A stretch of 64,000 bases of DNA from Emydura subglobosa (GCA_007922225.1 ML680005.1:124001-188000), one strand, 5' to 3'; positions 24,601 to 36,442 are shown, numbered from the stretch's first letter. The notes: generated by a model from the sequence alone, not told the origin. Translations and numbers: made by a program.

Positions 24601-25975
24601 CACTAGAGGCTATGGTAACGTTGGCTGTGTTTTTCCACCACTCTCTTCTCACCAATAAACACTGAAGTGAACTTTGCAAGTCTAAACAGGAAAAAGGCCA
24701 CTGATCCAACCATGGAAAAGAGAAAACCAGTTACAGAAACTAAAGAAGTGACAGGGCAGCATCTGGAAATGCTCCAGTGGAAGTGACAAGAGGCAGAGGA
24801 ATTGATACTAATGACTAAAGAATTGAACTGGAGATCCCAGTATGTTGGTGTAAATGTAGAGTTGACCAATGGGTACCCCTAGAGGCTGGGGAGGGAGGAA
24901 GAGCAGGCAGCAGAGAAATTTACTGTGTGACGTTACATGAAATGAGAACTCGAAAAATGTTGATTCAGGCACGGTGCAAGGATGAGCATGATAGATATGC
25001 CAGTCAGTGACAGCCTGGCAAGCGCCAATCACCCTTAGTGAATGAAGGAGGAGTTACTGTGAATGAACGTCTTAAGCTTCTTTTCTTCCCTTCCCCCTCA
25101 CAAAAGCACTCCTTTGCTCTGTCACCTACTGCCTCTCCCGCCCCAAGCCATTCTCTCTGCCTTGCCTATGTCAGTTCCCCCTCTGCCAGCCATGATGGGA
25201 ATCAACAACTCCATTCCAGCTATCTACCCCCGTATACTTGGATCTTAACAAATCAGAGCCCCAGCCAAAGTCTCCAGGACTGAAGGGGCAGCTCAATCTA
25301 GGACTCACTCCAGGCAATAGTCCTGATACGCCCAAGATCCCCAACCCCAGACACTCTCCCTACCTCCCATGCAAACCATAGACATCCTCCATCCCGCCAG
25401 GAACAATCCACTTTTTAAAGGCTTTAAACCTACCTGTACCAGACTAGGTGAATGATGAAGGCCTTGAGTCACATGTGGTTGGACCAATGGGAAATAAGGA
25501 GCTTATCCAACTGTGCAGTGGGAGGCGGTTAGTTGGTTATTATGTCATGATGAATTAGCAGGGAAGGTTCTGATCCAACTGAAGCAGGAACTGCTCTCAC
25601 TCAGCAAACCCAGGACACACTTGAATCCAGCCCTGCAAGTACAAGGTAGGCAGTGAGTGAGAGGGCGAGATGAACACAACACATCAGTGTGAACTTGCTG
25701 GATCAGCACTGACCCAAAGCGTTCCTTTGCAAGCTGTGAGAAGAAAAAGACAGAAAGGGTATTGGCCCCAGAGGTTTAAGAAAGAGTGGAGAGTGTTAGC
25801 CTGGAACCGAAGTATCAGTAATCTTCCTGATGCTGGACACATCTGGACTCTGGCTATTTGGGGAAAGTGAGTTAGTTCCACAGCTGTAACAGTTTCAGCT
25901 TGCCTGTGTATTAAAATAGGCTACAAAGACTGACAGCAAATGATGATATTTTAGCAGACATTGTTACCTCAGCTG
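24601..25975. other. Intergenic, nothing recognised
   Basis: Short frames only, with no motif or repeat that I can name. Confidence 0.45.
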
Positions 25976-27849
25976 TTCCAGGACAGGGAAGGTGCAGAAC
26001 TAGCTCTGCTAAGGCAGGTGAGGAAATGTAAATACAGATGTATAGGGACAGAGGTTAAGATCCAAAGATCCTGGGGTGGGTAGGTAGGCTGGAATGGAGC
26101 TGTTGATCCAGCTGCTTCCAGGGCAAATGGGCAGCATGAATGGGTGCAGATTCATCTCTGCCAAGGCAAGTCCCGAACAGATCCTGCTATTCCTGGGGAA
26201 GGCAGAAGCAGATCCAGCTCTGTCTGTGGAAAAGAGGGTGTCAATACAGCTGCTCCTAGGGAAGAGTGTGAAGATCCAGCTATGCCTGTGGAAATGGGTG
26301 GTGCATCACTCTAACTTTTGAAGCCAGGTAGTAAGGGGAAGCTGTATTACAGCAAGTGAAGAGAGGAAAATACAGCTGTGCCCACAGGAATATACAGCGA
26401 GGGTAGTTTAATACCCAGCTGTGCCAAGGCCAGCAGGGAGCTGCAGATCCAGATGTTCCAAGAGTAGATGGGCCGGGAGGGGAGGATGCTAATGGAGCAG
26501 TGCTAAGTCAGATGAGCAGAGCAGTGGTATTCAGCCTGCTCTGTCATGGCAAAGGGCAGACGAGCAGGGTAGGATCCAGATCCAGCAATGCCAAAACAAG
26601 GCAAGGGCAAACAGGCAGAAATGAAGATGGGCAGGACCAAGGAAGGTGGACAGGTGGAAAATGAACCATGCAAGACCAAGGTATGTACCACGCCATGTGC
26701 AGTACAAGTCTGGAATAAGTGAGTAGCAGTTTCAGGTCAGAGGTACAAGGTGCCAAAGCTGCTACCGGGCAGAGCCAGAGCCAAGCAGGGGAAAGTGGAC
26801 AGGGGATATGGGATAGTGTGGGCAGTTGGGCTTGTTAACAGTGGCCAGCAGGAGGGCAGGAAATAATGAGGAGGAGCTAGGCAGTGCCACGTAGTGGACA
26901 GTGGCATGAGCTAAGGCAGGACTATGCAAGGCCAGGTGAACAGTGCCAAGGTAGAAGGCTGCGTCCAGGGCTTGTAAGGTGGAGGCACTTGGTGACAAAC
27001 TGGAGACTGAAGGACAGTGCCAGGCAAGGAGGGGTGCCAGGGCAGAAAGAACAGGAAGCTGTGCTGAGAGTACGTTTCCGAAGGCAGGAGGAAGTGCAAG
27101 GCTGAAGGCACCTCCCAGGGTAGGGGGCAGTGCCAGGCTGGGAGCAATGCTAGGGATCTCTTACAGGGCAGCGAGGCAGTGCTAGGGATCTCCCACAGCA
27201 CAGGTCCAGGGCTGGACTGAGGGTAGTGCTAAGGGATCTCTCCCAGGAGAGGGCAGCAGTGCCCAGCTGAAGGCCATGCTCAGGGGAGGGTCTGTCTCCT
27301 CAGGCCAGAGAGCAGTGCTGGTCTGAGGGCAATGCGGAGGGAGGGGAGAAGGATCTCTCTCTCTCTCAGGATGGGTGGGAGCAGTGGTAATGCCAGGCTG
27401 GGCAGAGGCAAAGCCAGCCCCCAGGGTGTCATGGGGCAGGGAGCAGTGCCATGGAGGAGCGGACAGAGCTCGGAAGCAGCAGCATTGCTCTAGCCATGGG
27501 GCTCTCCCCGAGGTACTGCTGGGTTGCTGGATCTCTCCTAAAGCCAGAGGAGCAGGGACTGGGACTGGTCTCTCTCGGCAAAGGGGGCAGTTCAGTGGGG
27601 GAGGGGTCACTCTCTCCCAGCAGGGGCAGCTGGTATGGCCCAGGAGGAGCCAGGGCCCGGCTGTAGGGAGCAGCTGATCTCACCTGAGGAAAGCAGGACC
27701 CAGTGCCCAGGGCGGAGCGGCTGGGTCTCCCCCGGCAGGGCACTGCCTGAGGCGGAGCTGTGGGGCGGGGGAGGGGACAGTGCCTGGGGCGGGGGAGGCT
27801 GAGTCTCCCCCCGGCAGGAAAGCGGGCAGTGCATGGGGCGGAGTGGGGC
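25976..27849. repeat. Degenerate minisatellite, changing unit
   Basis: From about 25.98 kb the sequence repeats words such as 'gatccagctgtgcc' and 'ccaaggcaggtgag' at intervals of several tens of bases. From about 26.9 kb the unit becomes 'gcagtgccaggctgagggca' with 'gctagggatctctc'. Near 27.6-27.85 kb it becomes GC-rich, with 'ggcagtgcctggggcgg' and 'gctgggtctcccccggca'. The long predicted frames here are repeat artefacts. It looks like one tandem array whose unit has drifted and grown GC-richer toward the gap. Confidence 0.6.
27354..27368 (+). repeat. (CT)n tract within the minisatellite
   Basis: 'atctctctctctctctc' between two repeat units. Confidence 0.85.
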
Positions 27850-28249
27850 NNNNNNNNNNNNNNNNNNNNNNNNNNNNNNNNNNNNNNNNNNNNNNNNNNN
27901 NNNNNNNNNNNNNNNNNNNNNNNNNNNNNNNNNNNNNNNNNNNNNNNNNNNNNNNNNNNNNNNNNNNNNNNNNNNNNNNNNNNNNNNNNNNNNNNNNNNN
28001 NNNNNNNNNNNNNNNNNNNNNNNNNNNNNNNNNNNNNNNNNNNNNNNNNNNNNNNNNNNNNNNNNNNNNNNNNNNNNNNNNNNNNNNNNNNNNNNNNNNN
28101 NNNNNNNNNNNNNNNNNNNNNNNNNNNNNNNNNNNNNNNNNNNNNNNNNNNNNNNNNNNNNNNNNNNNNNNNNNNNNNNNNNNNNNNNNNNNNNNNNNNN
28201 NNNNNNNNNNNNNNNNNNNNNNNNNNNNNNNNNNNNNNNNNNNNNNNNN
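27850..28249. other. Assembly gap, 400 Ns
   Basis: Exactly 400 unknown bases. The flanks share the phrase 'tgggtctcc', so the gap falls inside or at the end of the GC-rich tandem array. Any frame that crosses it is meaningless. Confidence 0.98.
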
Positions 28250-28260
28250 TGGGTCTCCTA

Positions 28261-28378
28261 GGGTGACCAGATAGCAAATGTGAAAAATCGGGACAGGAGT
28301 GGGGGTAATAGGCGCCTGTATAAGACAAAGCCCCAAATAGCGGGACTGTCCCTATAAAATCCGGACCGTTGGTCACCC
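28261..28378. mobile_element. Small DNA transposon with TA duplication
   Basis: 118 bp with ends gggtgaccagatagc and (reversed) gggtgaccaacggtcc, flanked on both sides by the dinucleotide TA (28259-28260 and 28379-28380). Internal words 'aaaaatcgggacagg' and 'cgggactgtccctataaa' are partly complementary. Terminal repeats plus a TA duplication fit a Tc1/mariner-type non-autonomous element. Confidence 0.75.
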
Positions 28379-28383
28379 TACTG

Positions 28384-28995
28384 TTTCCTCTCAGGGCTCC
28401 TCACACCAGTGCAGCTGCTTCCTGAATCTGGCCTTGGAGGGTTCAGCACCCGTTTCTCCCTGAGTCCTGTGGATGGGACGCCTGGGGAGCACTTACACAC
28501 CCCAAAGGGGCCATGCACCCCACCTTGCAGTCAAAAGCGATTCACAGCCAGTGAGGAAGTTAGAAGGGTGTATTAGTCCTCCAGAACACAGTGTAGAACA
28601 AAATTTTGTTAGCACAGGAATCAGAAAGTTACAGCAAAGAAGGGAAATTCCAGAGCCCCATTCTTGGGCTCTGCTCCCTGGGATCCCCCAGGATTGGACT
28701 GACTGACTCTTGGTCTTGTTCCAGCCTGCCCTGGCCCCAACACGCTGCCCCCCCTCCCCTTGCCTTTGTCTGTTTTTCTAGGGCAAGGAGGTCACGTGAC
28801 CCCTCTCCACATCTGGCAAGGGGATGGGTTCCGGCCATTGTCTGTGCACAGGTAGCTAAAGGCAGCCACACCTGCCTTCTAGTGCTCACTGCACAGATCA
28901 CACACCCTTAACTTATCATCTAAATACTTGAATAATACATAGGGGAAACTGAGGTGCACACAGTCTTCATTGAGAATATTCCCACTTCATCACGG
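28384..28995 (-). repeat. LTR-like element, minus copy
   Basis: Read on the minus strand it begins 'gatgaagtgggaatattct' (28995) and follows the same order as the plus-strand copy at 31027-31713: 'gtgcctcagtttcccc', 'atgtattattcaa', 'aggcaggtgtg', 'ctaacaaaattttgttct', 'gactgcaaggtgg', 'gggtgctgaaccctccaa'. It is truncated near the TA-flanked transposon at 28261-28378. No internal retroviral gene was seen. Confidence 0.6.
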
Positions 28996-29225
28996 GGCCC
29001 AGCTGTGAGCCCACACCCAGCTGACAACTTAGATTATCAGCACCAGGGCAGGGGGCAGCTGTAAGTGTCCCACAATGCCCCACTTCTGTCAGTGGAAGCG
29101 TTCCTGGTGAGGACGTGCACCTCTGACAGGAGCAAGTGTGGACTTGAACCACCTTTTTCATTACTGCATTGACTGTATGTCGACTTAAGTCGACTTAATT
29201 TTATAGTTCAGACAAGCCCTAAGCC
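28996..29225. mobile_element. Fragment of an inverted-repeat DNA transposon
   Basis: Ends with gacttaattttatagttca then gacaagccctaag. The phrase 'gtcgacttaagtcgactta' at 29177-29196 is a short palindromic pair and is typical of the turtle-type element family with 'gtgtagacaagccc' ends. Only one end is clear. Confidence 0.45.
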
Positions 29226-29800
29226 TCTGGGCTCCAGCACACCGTTGTACATTGTGAGCTCTGCCCAGCAAGTCCAATTGAGGTTGACTCCTCTTCAGAA
29301 ACTTTTACACTCTTCAAGGATCAATGCACCAGACAGCCTTTCCAACCAGAGCAGGGTTTATTAGTCCTCTGGAAGGCAGCAATGGGAAATCCTTAGGGTA
29401 GCACAGATAAGAAAAGATTAAGACAAGAGTCCATCCTACTGAAGCCAGCATTCCACACAGCTGCTATGGACTCTTTTTGTTGTCTCCTTCCTCCTGTCTG
29501 TGTCAGTCTCAGGTGAGTGTAAGCGGGGGAATGGTCCTGCTATTGTGGGGAACTTTCCTGGCTTACACACTCTCCGGGTGGACTTGGTTAGCAAAAGGAT
29601 CTGAGTCCTTGCTCCCACCCCCTTTACCCAGAGGCCTGCCCGACCTTGAAAACTCCCCTTCCACTCTCCTGTGTGCAGGGTCCTCGTAACCTCGCCAATG
29701 CTGGGCCCAGGATTCCTGGGGGGCTTGACCACTAATCGTCTTATGGTCACTTAGGGCAGGAGCTAGAGTGTCCCCACTCCAGGGTACTCTCTCTGCACTG
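29226..29800 (-). repeat. LTR-like segment, minus orientation
   Basis: On the minus strand 'gcagaggactaataaaccctg' style sequence appears ('cagaggactaataaaccc' near 29350-29370), with the same 'gactaataaa' module as the LTR at 31.4 kb, but the rest differs. It may be another LTR subfamily. Boundaries are approximate. Confidence 0.35.
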
Positions 29801-31026
29801 GGTGCTTCCCTGACCCACTGATCATTGCATATGGTTCAAAGCAAATACAATTTATTGAACAACAATCAATTCAAAAAAAAAAAAAAGAAGAGAAAAGTTA
29901 AACACCTACCACCACCCCCTGGGCATGGGGGCACCACACACAGTGTCTCGGGGGTATTCACAACCTGTTTCTCACACATCGCAGGCCTCTTTCCCAGGCT
30001 CTGGCTGCGCTTCAGGGATGACTCTGCATGGGCTGCAGGGTCAGACACTTGCCCGGGCGGTGGCCACATGCTCCCAGGCTCTAAGTGGCAGGGCCCTTAT
30101 CCCCAGCATCGTGCCCCCCCCCCAATAGGGGTCACGATCCCCTTCCAAGTCTGGCCTGCAAGGCCTCTTGGCTGGTGATGTCTCCCTGCACTGAGTCCTC
30201 TGCCCAGGGTCCCCCTCGCTCTCCCAAGCTGCTCACTGCAGACAGCCCCAGCTCCTGCTTCAGCTCCACTCTGCTTCAGCCTGGCTCTGCTCAGCTCAGC
30301 TCCCTGGGCTGCTCCTCAGGCCTCTCTGGTTCTGCTGCTGTGACCCTGCTCAACTCAGATCCTTGGGCTTTTTCTCTGGCCTCCCAGCAGCTGGCTACTG
30401 TGTCTCAGGGTGGTGCTTTGTTCTCAACTTGGCCCTGTTCTCTTCAGGGAGCTCCAGCTCACACTGAGGATGGGACCCCCCATTTGCCTGTCCGCCCTGT
30501 CAATCAGGCTGACCTGGAGCGCTGGGCCCCTCCCCACTGGGTCTAGGGCTGTCCATCTCAGGGTCCTATTTCTCATCGACCCTTCCTCTGTCCTTTTGTA
30601 CTGAGAGATGGTGCGCTAAGAAGACCTACTAAGTTTCAATAAGGGGCCAACAGTTCCCATACATAAGAGTCAACAAAAGGATTCCACAGCCAGGAACAAC
30701 AGAGATTAGCGGACTGTGAAAGGGAGTGAGCTGATCACAGGAAGCAACAAAAACATAAGGAAGAGCAGAGAAAGCACCAGGTGGAATAGAGGACATGAAA
30801 AGTACCATCAGCATGAATTGATGAACTGCATAGAAGCAGAAGAGCAAAAAGTCACATAGAGGGATAAGTAGGGAAAGACCATGGGAAGCCAATTCTGCAG
30901 GGAGCCTCGATACCAAATTGTTGCTGCAGTTTAAAGAGGAAGGGATATTGGTGCCTTTAAGAACATTTGCGACTTAAGTGAGGTTGTTCCTGTAGACCAG
31001 CTCTGTTGTTTCACTTCCTTACAGGG
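29801..31026. other. Intergenic, no gene recognised
   Basis: Contains an A-run (29874-29886) and a long proline-rich plus-strand frame (30085-30546, 153 codons) with compositional bias and no domain. I see no splice pattern or conserved motif. Confidence 0.4.
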
Positions 31027-31713
31027 TGTGACAAAGTGGGAATGTTCTTAATGTTTTCTCAGACTACTGTGTGTGCCTCAGTTTCGCCATGTATTATTCA
31101 AATATCCAGGTGGAGGGCTATGGGTGTGCGATCGTTGCAGAGACCACTAGAGGGCAGGTGTGACTGATTCTAGCTGCCTGCCAACAGATAATGGCTGGAA
31201 CCGATCCCCTGCAAGAAGCCAACCAGAGGTGTTGGAGAGAAGGGGTGTTGCGGGGGAGGGGGGAGGAGAACGAAGGCAAAGGGAGAGACAGAGGCACGTC
31301 TGAGGCTGGTGAGCTAGAAGCGAGTCAGTCCCCCTTTAGGGAGTAGATCTCAAGGGCAGGCCCTGGTCCCCCTTAGGATGGACTTTGCTGTAACTTCCTG
31401 ATTTTTATGCTAACAAGTTCTGTTCTATGCTGTGTTCCTGCAGACTAATAAAACCTACTGTTTCCAAGATGGCTGAGAATCACTTCTGACTGCAAGGTGG
31501 AGTGCATGGCCCTTGGGGGCATGTAAGGCTTCCCAAGGGACTCATTGTGGGGAGCTCATGGCAGAACAGGGGTGCTGAACCCTCCAAAGTCAGACCTGGG
31601 AGGTGCTGAAGCCCTGGTGTGAGTGAGCCCTGAAGGACGACCCACTTCACTAGTGTCCTGACTGGCTTCATCAGAATGGTTCCAGAGCACCGTGCCTGTA
31701 ACTCCATGACACA
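31027..31713 (+). repeat. Solo LTR-like element
   Basis: Starts tgtgacaaagtgggaatgt and ends actccatgacaca, giving short inverted ends TGTGACA/TGTGTCA. It has AATAAA near 31447-31452, followed by 'acctactgtttccaag'. A GGG trinucleotide flanks both ends, too short to prove a target-site duplication. It is the same family as 28384-28995 in the opposite orientation. I see no gag, pol or env reading frame between the two copies. Confidence 0.6.
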
Positions 31714-32103
31714 GGGTCCCAATGCGATAAGAGGAGTATAGCCTGCTGGACAGAGTTGATACAGGAGACTATGAACAGTTAAAAAGACTCAACTGCTAAG
31801 TTTGAAGTGACACCTGAGACTTATCTGAAAAGGTTTCAGGGTGTGTAAAAGAACAAGGATGTGATGTATGTGGAAGCCATCATCCCAATGGGAGAATATC
31901 TCCACAAATGAGATAACAGTGCACTGGAAAGTTTAGATGACCTGGTCGGGTTAAAGAAATTCTGTGAGAATGTCCCCATAAGGGACTGGCCTAAGCATAG
32001 GATCTGGAAAAGGAACCAGTGTAGATGCCCCAAAAGTGGGATTCAGGGAAACTCAAAGAGGAGGGAGCAGCCAACCCAGTAGACCCTTGCTGAGGGATCT
32101 CAG

Positions 32104-32325
32104 GATATGTCTACACAGCCTATGGCAGCGAGCCTCCCATCCTGGGTCAAGAGACTTGGGTTTACACGTAACACCTGAGAAAACATTGTGGCTCTGAAGT
32201 CTAGAGAAGGGGGTAGGCTTCAGAGTCCAAGCTCTAGACCATGCCACAACTTCAAAGTGCTGTCTAAACTCTGTTGACCCAAGCCGGCTCACTGCTGCTG
32301 ACTTTAGCTATACTGCAAAGATCTG
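32104..32325. mobile_element. Small inverted-repeat element, 'tatgtctacactgca' family
   Basis: Left end ggatatgtctacacagcc; right end gctatactgcaaagatc, weakly inverted. Internal 'gggtcaagagacttgggt' and 'gttgacccaagccgg' are complementary in part. Confidence 0.5.
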
Positions 32326-32611
32326 AGGTGTAGCATCTGTAGGAAAACAGAGCATAAGCAGGTGTACTATCAGAGGCTTGAGAATGTTTGTCTGGGACCA
32401 AGGGCTTCACCTATCCTCTGTCCAGCCAAGAAGGCAGCCTGTAGCTCAATCTCATTAAGTGAATTATGGGACTGAAAGTGGTATACAGCCCGCTCACTGC
32501 AGCATGGGACACACTGCCGGATGAGCTCCCACTCCAGCATTCTGCAGCTGTCTTGGTGTACTCTTATGGGCTCAGACTCTTCTGATCCCCAGTGGAAGGT
32601 AATAATTAACG

Positions 32612-33213
32612 GGGGAAAGATTGTAAAGCCAGAAGGTACCATTGTGATCATCTTGTCTGACCTCCTGTATAACACAAGCCATAAAACTTGCCCAAAATAA
32701 TTTCTAGAGCAGATCTTCTGGAAAAACATCCACTCTTGAGTTAAAAATTGTCAGTGATGGTGACACCACTATGACTCTTGGTAAATTGTTCCAGTGGTTA
32801 GTTACTCCCAAGGTTAAAAATTAACACCTTATTTCCAGTCTAAATTTATCTAGCTTCAACTTCCAGCCATTGAATCATATTATTCCTTTCTCAGGCCTAT
32901 AATTGTCTGGGTTATCCTGTTTAAAAATTGGCATGTTACCTCTCTTCCAGTCTTCTGAAACTTGCTCAGTACTCCAAGACATATTGAAAATCAACATTAA
33001 CAGAGCCAGCTCTTCTAAAACTCTTAGATGTAAATTATCTGGAAGTAGTTGATGTTTAACAATCTCCAGAGATACTAGAGGAATGGAAAAAGTGTTACCA
33101 CCATATGATGAGACTGTGTCATCTGTTTTTCACCAAATACAGAACAGAAATATTTATTGAATACTTCTGCCTTTTCTGCATTATTATTAATAATGCTACC
33201 ATTTCCATCTATC
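32612..33213 (-). repeat. CR1 fragment (outer)
   Basis: The 3' tail at 32615-32670 (aaagccagaaggtaccattg then tgatcatcttgtctgacct) and the following order match the copy at 18492. It is interrupted or ended at 33213 by a second, younger CR1 tail. Confidence 0.8.
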
Positions 33214-33556
33214 ATAGAAGATTAGGGTTGGAAGGGACCTCAGGAGGTCATCTAGTCCAATGCCCTGCTCAAAGCAGGACCAACCCCAATTAAATCATCC
33301 CAGCCAGGCCTTTGTCAAGCCACACCTTAAACACCTCTAAGGATGGAGATTCCACCACCTCCCTAGGTAACCCATTCCAGTGCTTCACCACATTCCTAGT
33401 GAAAAAGTTTTTCCTAATATCCAAACTAGACCTCCCCCACTGCACCTTCAGACCATTGCTCCTAGTTCTGTCATCTACTACCATGGAAAACAGCCTAGTT
33501 CCTTTCTCCCTTTTCTCTAAAGTCTTCAATAATCTGTGTAGTTCCATGTGATGCCA
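33214..33556 (-). repeat. CR1 fragment (younger, nested)
   Basis: The 3' end is 'atcatagaagattagggttg' then 'gaagggacctcaggaggtc'. The minus-strand frame 33562-33290 reads [18 protein letters not shown] ... [19 protein letters not shown], the most C-terminal block of the CR1 protein, with few changes, so this copy is younger than the one it abuts. Confidence 0.85.
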
Positions 33557-35883
33557 AGTCATTGATACTGATGTGTATCATCAGAAGTGGAGATCTGCTA
33601 GACCACTTCCGAATCCCATCCAGTCTTGCAGTTACATCTTGTGTTTTTGCTGCAAGGAGGCAGCATACCCTCTTGCTGCCCTCATGTCCTTTGCTGAATT
33701 CTCTGTTCACATGGAATCACCTGTGACAACTGCCTGTCTTCTAAGGATGGTTGAAAAACCTCTTTTGGTGGCTACTTGATTCATACCGTAAGGACATCTA
33801 TCAGATGTTCCCCGTATCTTTCTCTTCCATTGTTCCAGATACAGGTTCCATGGTAATTACCTGACTGAGTAGATGATAGCAATTCAAGATTTATACCCTG
33901 GCTGAATGCCTCCTGGTTCCCTTTCCTCACAGATCATCAGCCTGCTTTTTCAGCTTCTACTTTCTTGCCCTGTATCACCAATCCTTCTCCCCTGTGGGAA
34001 CAGCTTTCAAATCTGGTTGTCCAAGAAGTTTTAATTTTCTTGGATGCTACACAGTGTGGAAACCTGGGCTTCCAGACCATCTCTTTTCTCCTCCAATATG
34101 GCCATTTAATTTAAATCCAGCCTGCATTTAACGAATGAGAAATTCCTTCTGTCTTCCAGCGGAAAGGAGAAAACAGCACATCCAAGGGAGGTCTCAGCAG
34201 CTGTTCCCTCATCACCCATGTCTGCTCTCTTGTGCACAGCCATACCTACAGCAGAAGGAACCACAATCCCTCCTGTAGACTTACCTGTTAGCCTCTTCTC
34301 AATGGTTGATCTAGCAACTAATTTATATACTAAATTAAATGTCAAAAAACTTTGTTAACTCAGAGTTAAAGTTCTCTGGTGATTGCATGTGTCCGTCTAG
34401 AATACTGAATTCAGCAAACTTGTGAGCACCTGGATATAAAGAGTTAAGGTACACACCCATGCAATCTTAAGCTTGCTCCAATGGAGCAAAGTGTAGCTAG
34501 TGGGAATTATCTGCATGCACTCCATCTGCATTAAATGTGTTACGTGTAGTTGTATTAAACAGTGGAGGAATTAGCTGCATCAGTCTGGCAGAGCTGTGCT
34601 TGAGAAATGAGGCAATCTGGGGGCTGTGGCCCTCTGGGGATGTATTTGAGTCCTTTGATCCTTGTATTTGATCTAAGGAAAGAGGTGTATGTATGTCCTG
34701 AGAGATCCACTATCCCTCTTTTCACCAGAGCATTGTGTAGGTTGTGTCACTAGCAGGGCATAGGGGCCTTCTTGCCATAGGGATAGTCAACAATTAGGTG
34801 AGAGATGAGTGCAGTGTGGGAGTTTAAGACATGGAAAATAAAAGTACAGCATCAGATGGCACTATGTGCCTAAGGGGAAGGGGCTGCAAAATTTAGCAGA
34901 TGCATTGTTTTCTGTGGATTAGGCTCAGCCTAACACAAAACAACGTGACCCCAAAATGGCAAAACCAGGCAGAAAAATACAGTAGCTGGGTAACAGAAGC
35001 TAGCACGTGCATAATGTACAGGTTATCTAAAATCCAAAGGGGTGATATGCTACACCCAAATTGGCTAAAGATTCAGTAATCTGTAATGTAGAAAAGTACA
35101 AACGACCTAACTGAACATGGGCGCAAACTGGATAAACACTAGAGCAGAAACTGAAGAACGGGACTAAAGGACCAGACCAAGGGATCAGAGAAGGCTACAA
35201 CTATCATGGAAGGTGGAAGAACTTCCTTGTGCCCCAGAATGTGGCAACTTGTTGGGCCCATTTACCAGTTCTGTCTGGTCTGTTATTGTTTTTCTGGCAA
35301 GAATGTATACCCCCTTACCTCTGGAAAAGGCCCAGGGGTTCCTCCCAAATGGAGAAGGGGCAGAGAGCGGGAGCAGCAGTCAGACATTAAATGCCCAAAG
35401 GAGTTACTGTAGCCTCACTAAGGTCTCCTCTTGGCATACCCACCTGTACATCTGAAAAACTGCCCAACCATATGAAGCTTCAGAGGCCTGAGAAGACAGC
35501 ACAGTACGTCCATAGTAACAGGCACAGTATAAGAATCTAGATAGAACAGAAGAGAAGCAGCAGAAAGAAGCTAATTCATCTCCTTATGCAGCCTGAATTG
35601 GGCTGCTGGGAGTGAGGGAGGCAATGCAGCCATTCTGAAGGACTAAATCGCCGTAAAATTTATATTCTATCCCCTTGTCTATGTACCTTTGACCAGGCTC
35701 CCACTGTCCCTAAGTCCACGTGCTCTAGCTGCCTGAACTTTTCTATGCACACTTTCCTGGGACCATGTCCCCTTCCATGTATGGTCACCATCTAAGTCCA
35801 GCTGCTGACAAACACACGTGAATGGGACCAGGCAAGTGTTTGTTCACCCTCACTGGGTCTGTGACTTCTGCAAGGTGTTTGAC
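33557..35883. other. Intergenic, nothing recognised
   Basis: Parts of 33560-34340 may still belong to the outer CR1, but I cannot align them with confidence. The rest shows no gene and no named repeat. Human SMARCD3 would be expected somewhere beyond the CHPF2 3' end; I do not recognise its exons here. Confidence 0.4.
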
Positions 35884-35985
35884 TTAGTTGGATGAAGTAA
35901 TATCGTTTATTGGACCAATTTCTGCTGGTGAGAGACACAAGCTTTCGAGCTACACAAAGCTTTCTTCACCTGAAGAGTGAGGGCA
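35884..35985 (-). repeat. Short retroelement end, possibly Penelope-like
   Basis: Read on the minus strand: 'ggtgaagaaagctttgtgt' then 'agctcgaaagcttgtgtctc' then 'ttggtccaataaacgata'. I know this module as a common sauropsid repeat end. The spacing of the 'tgaaga' word, a small hairpin (agct/agct) and 'gaaa' recalls the hammerhead-ribozyme core reported in Penelope-like elements, but the core is not canonical. Family assignment is an inference. Confidence 0.4.
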
Positions 35986-36436
35986 GCTGGCAATTCTTTT
36001 TCCTCTCTGGGCTCTAAAGTGAGCATTCTACACTGGGCTAGGGAAGCTGCATCTTAACAGAGTGGAAGAACAGGAATCCCAAGAGAAGAACACAATACAG
36101 CACTAACAAGCCAGGGTTCAAGAGGTGTTTGTGTGATTGCAGCAGTGAACATATGAGAGAATCCAAATGTGTTAAAGAGAATGGGGACAGTGCATACATT
36201 AATATGTAGTTAAGGCATTCTTGTTCTGGTTCAGGTCTCTTATTTACTCCCCCTGTACAGTGCTTTGGGTGAGTTGTATGTGGCTCAGAGCAGATTGGCC
36301 ATAATCTTACAGTTCCCTTTCCCTCAAACCCACAACCCACTCTGTGGGAGTGTCACTGTATTAGCTGGATAGTTGCGAATGAGAAGAGACTTGTGATAAT
36401 TTGTGAGGAACCAAGTTAATTTGCATGAGAAGAAAC

Positions 36437-36442
36437 TTTAAT
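36437..36442 (-). terminator. Candidate CHPF2 polyadenylation signal (ATTAAA)
   Basis: ATTAAA on the minus strand about 150 bases downstream of the CHPF2 stop codon. A canonical AATAAA is also present about 690 bases downstream, inside the repeat at 35884-35985. Which is used cannot be told from sequence. Confidence 0.35.

Noticed and set aside
27429..28376. Long open frames of up to 315 codons
   Set aside because: They run across the 400-N gap and consist of tandem-repeat sequence, so they are artefacts.
30085..30546. 153-codon frame as a gene
   Set aside because: Serine/proline-rich with no domain; two other long frames overlap it; LTR-rich surroundings.
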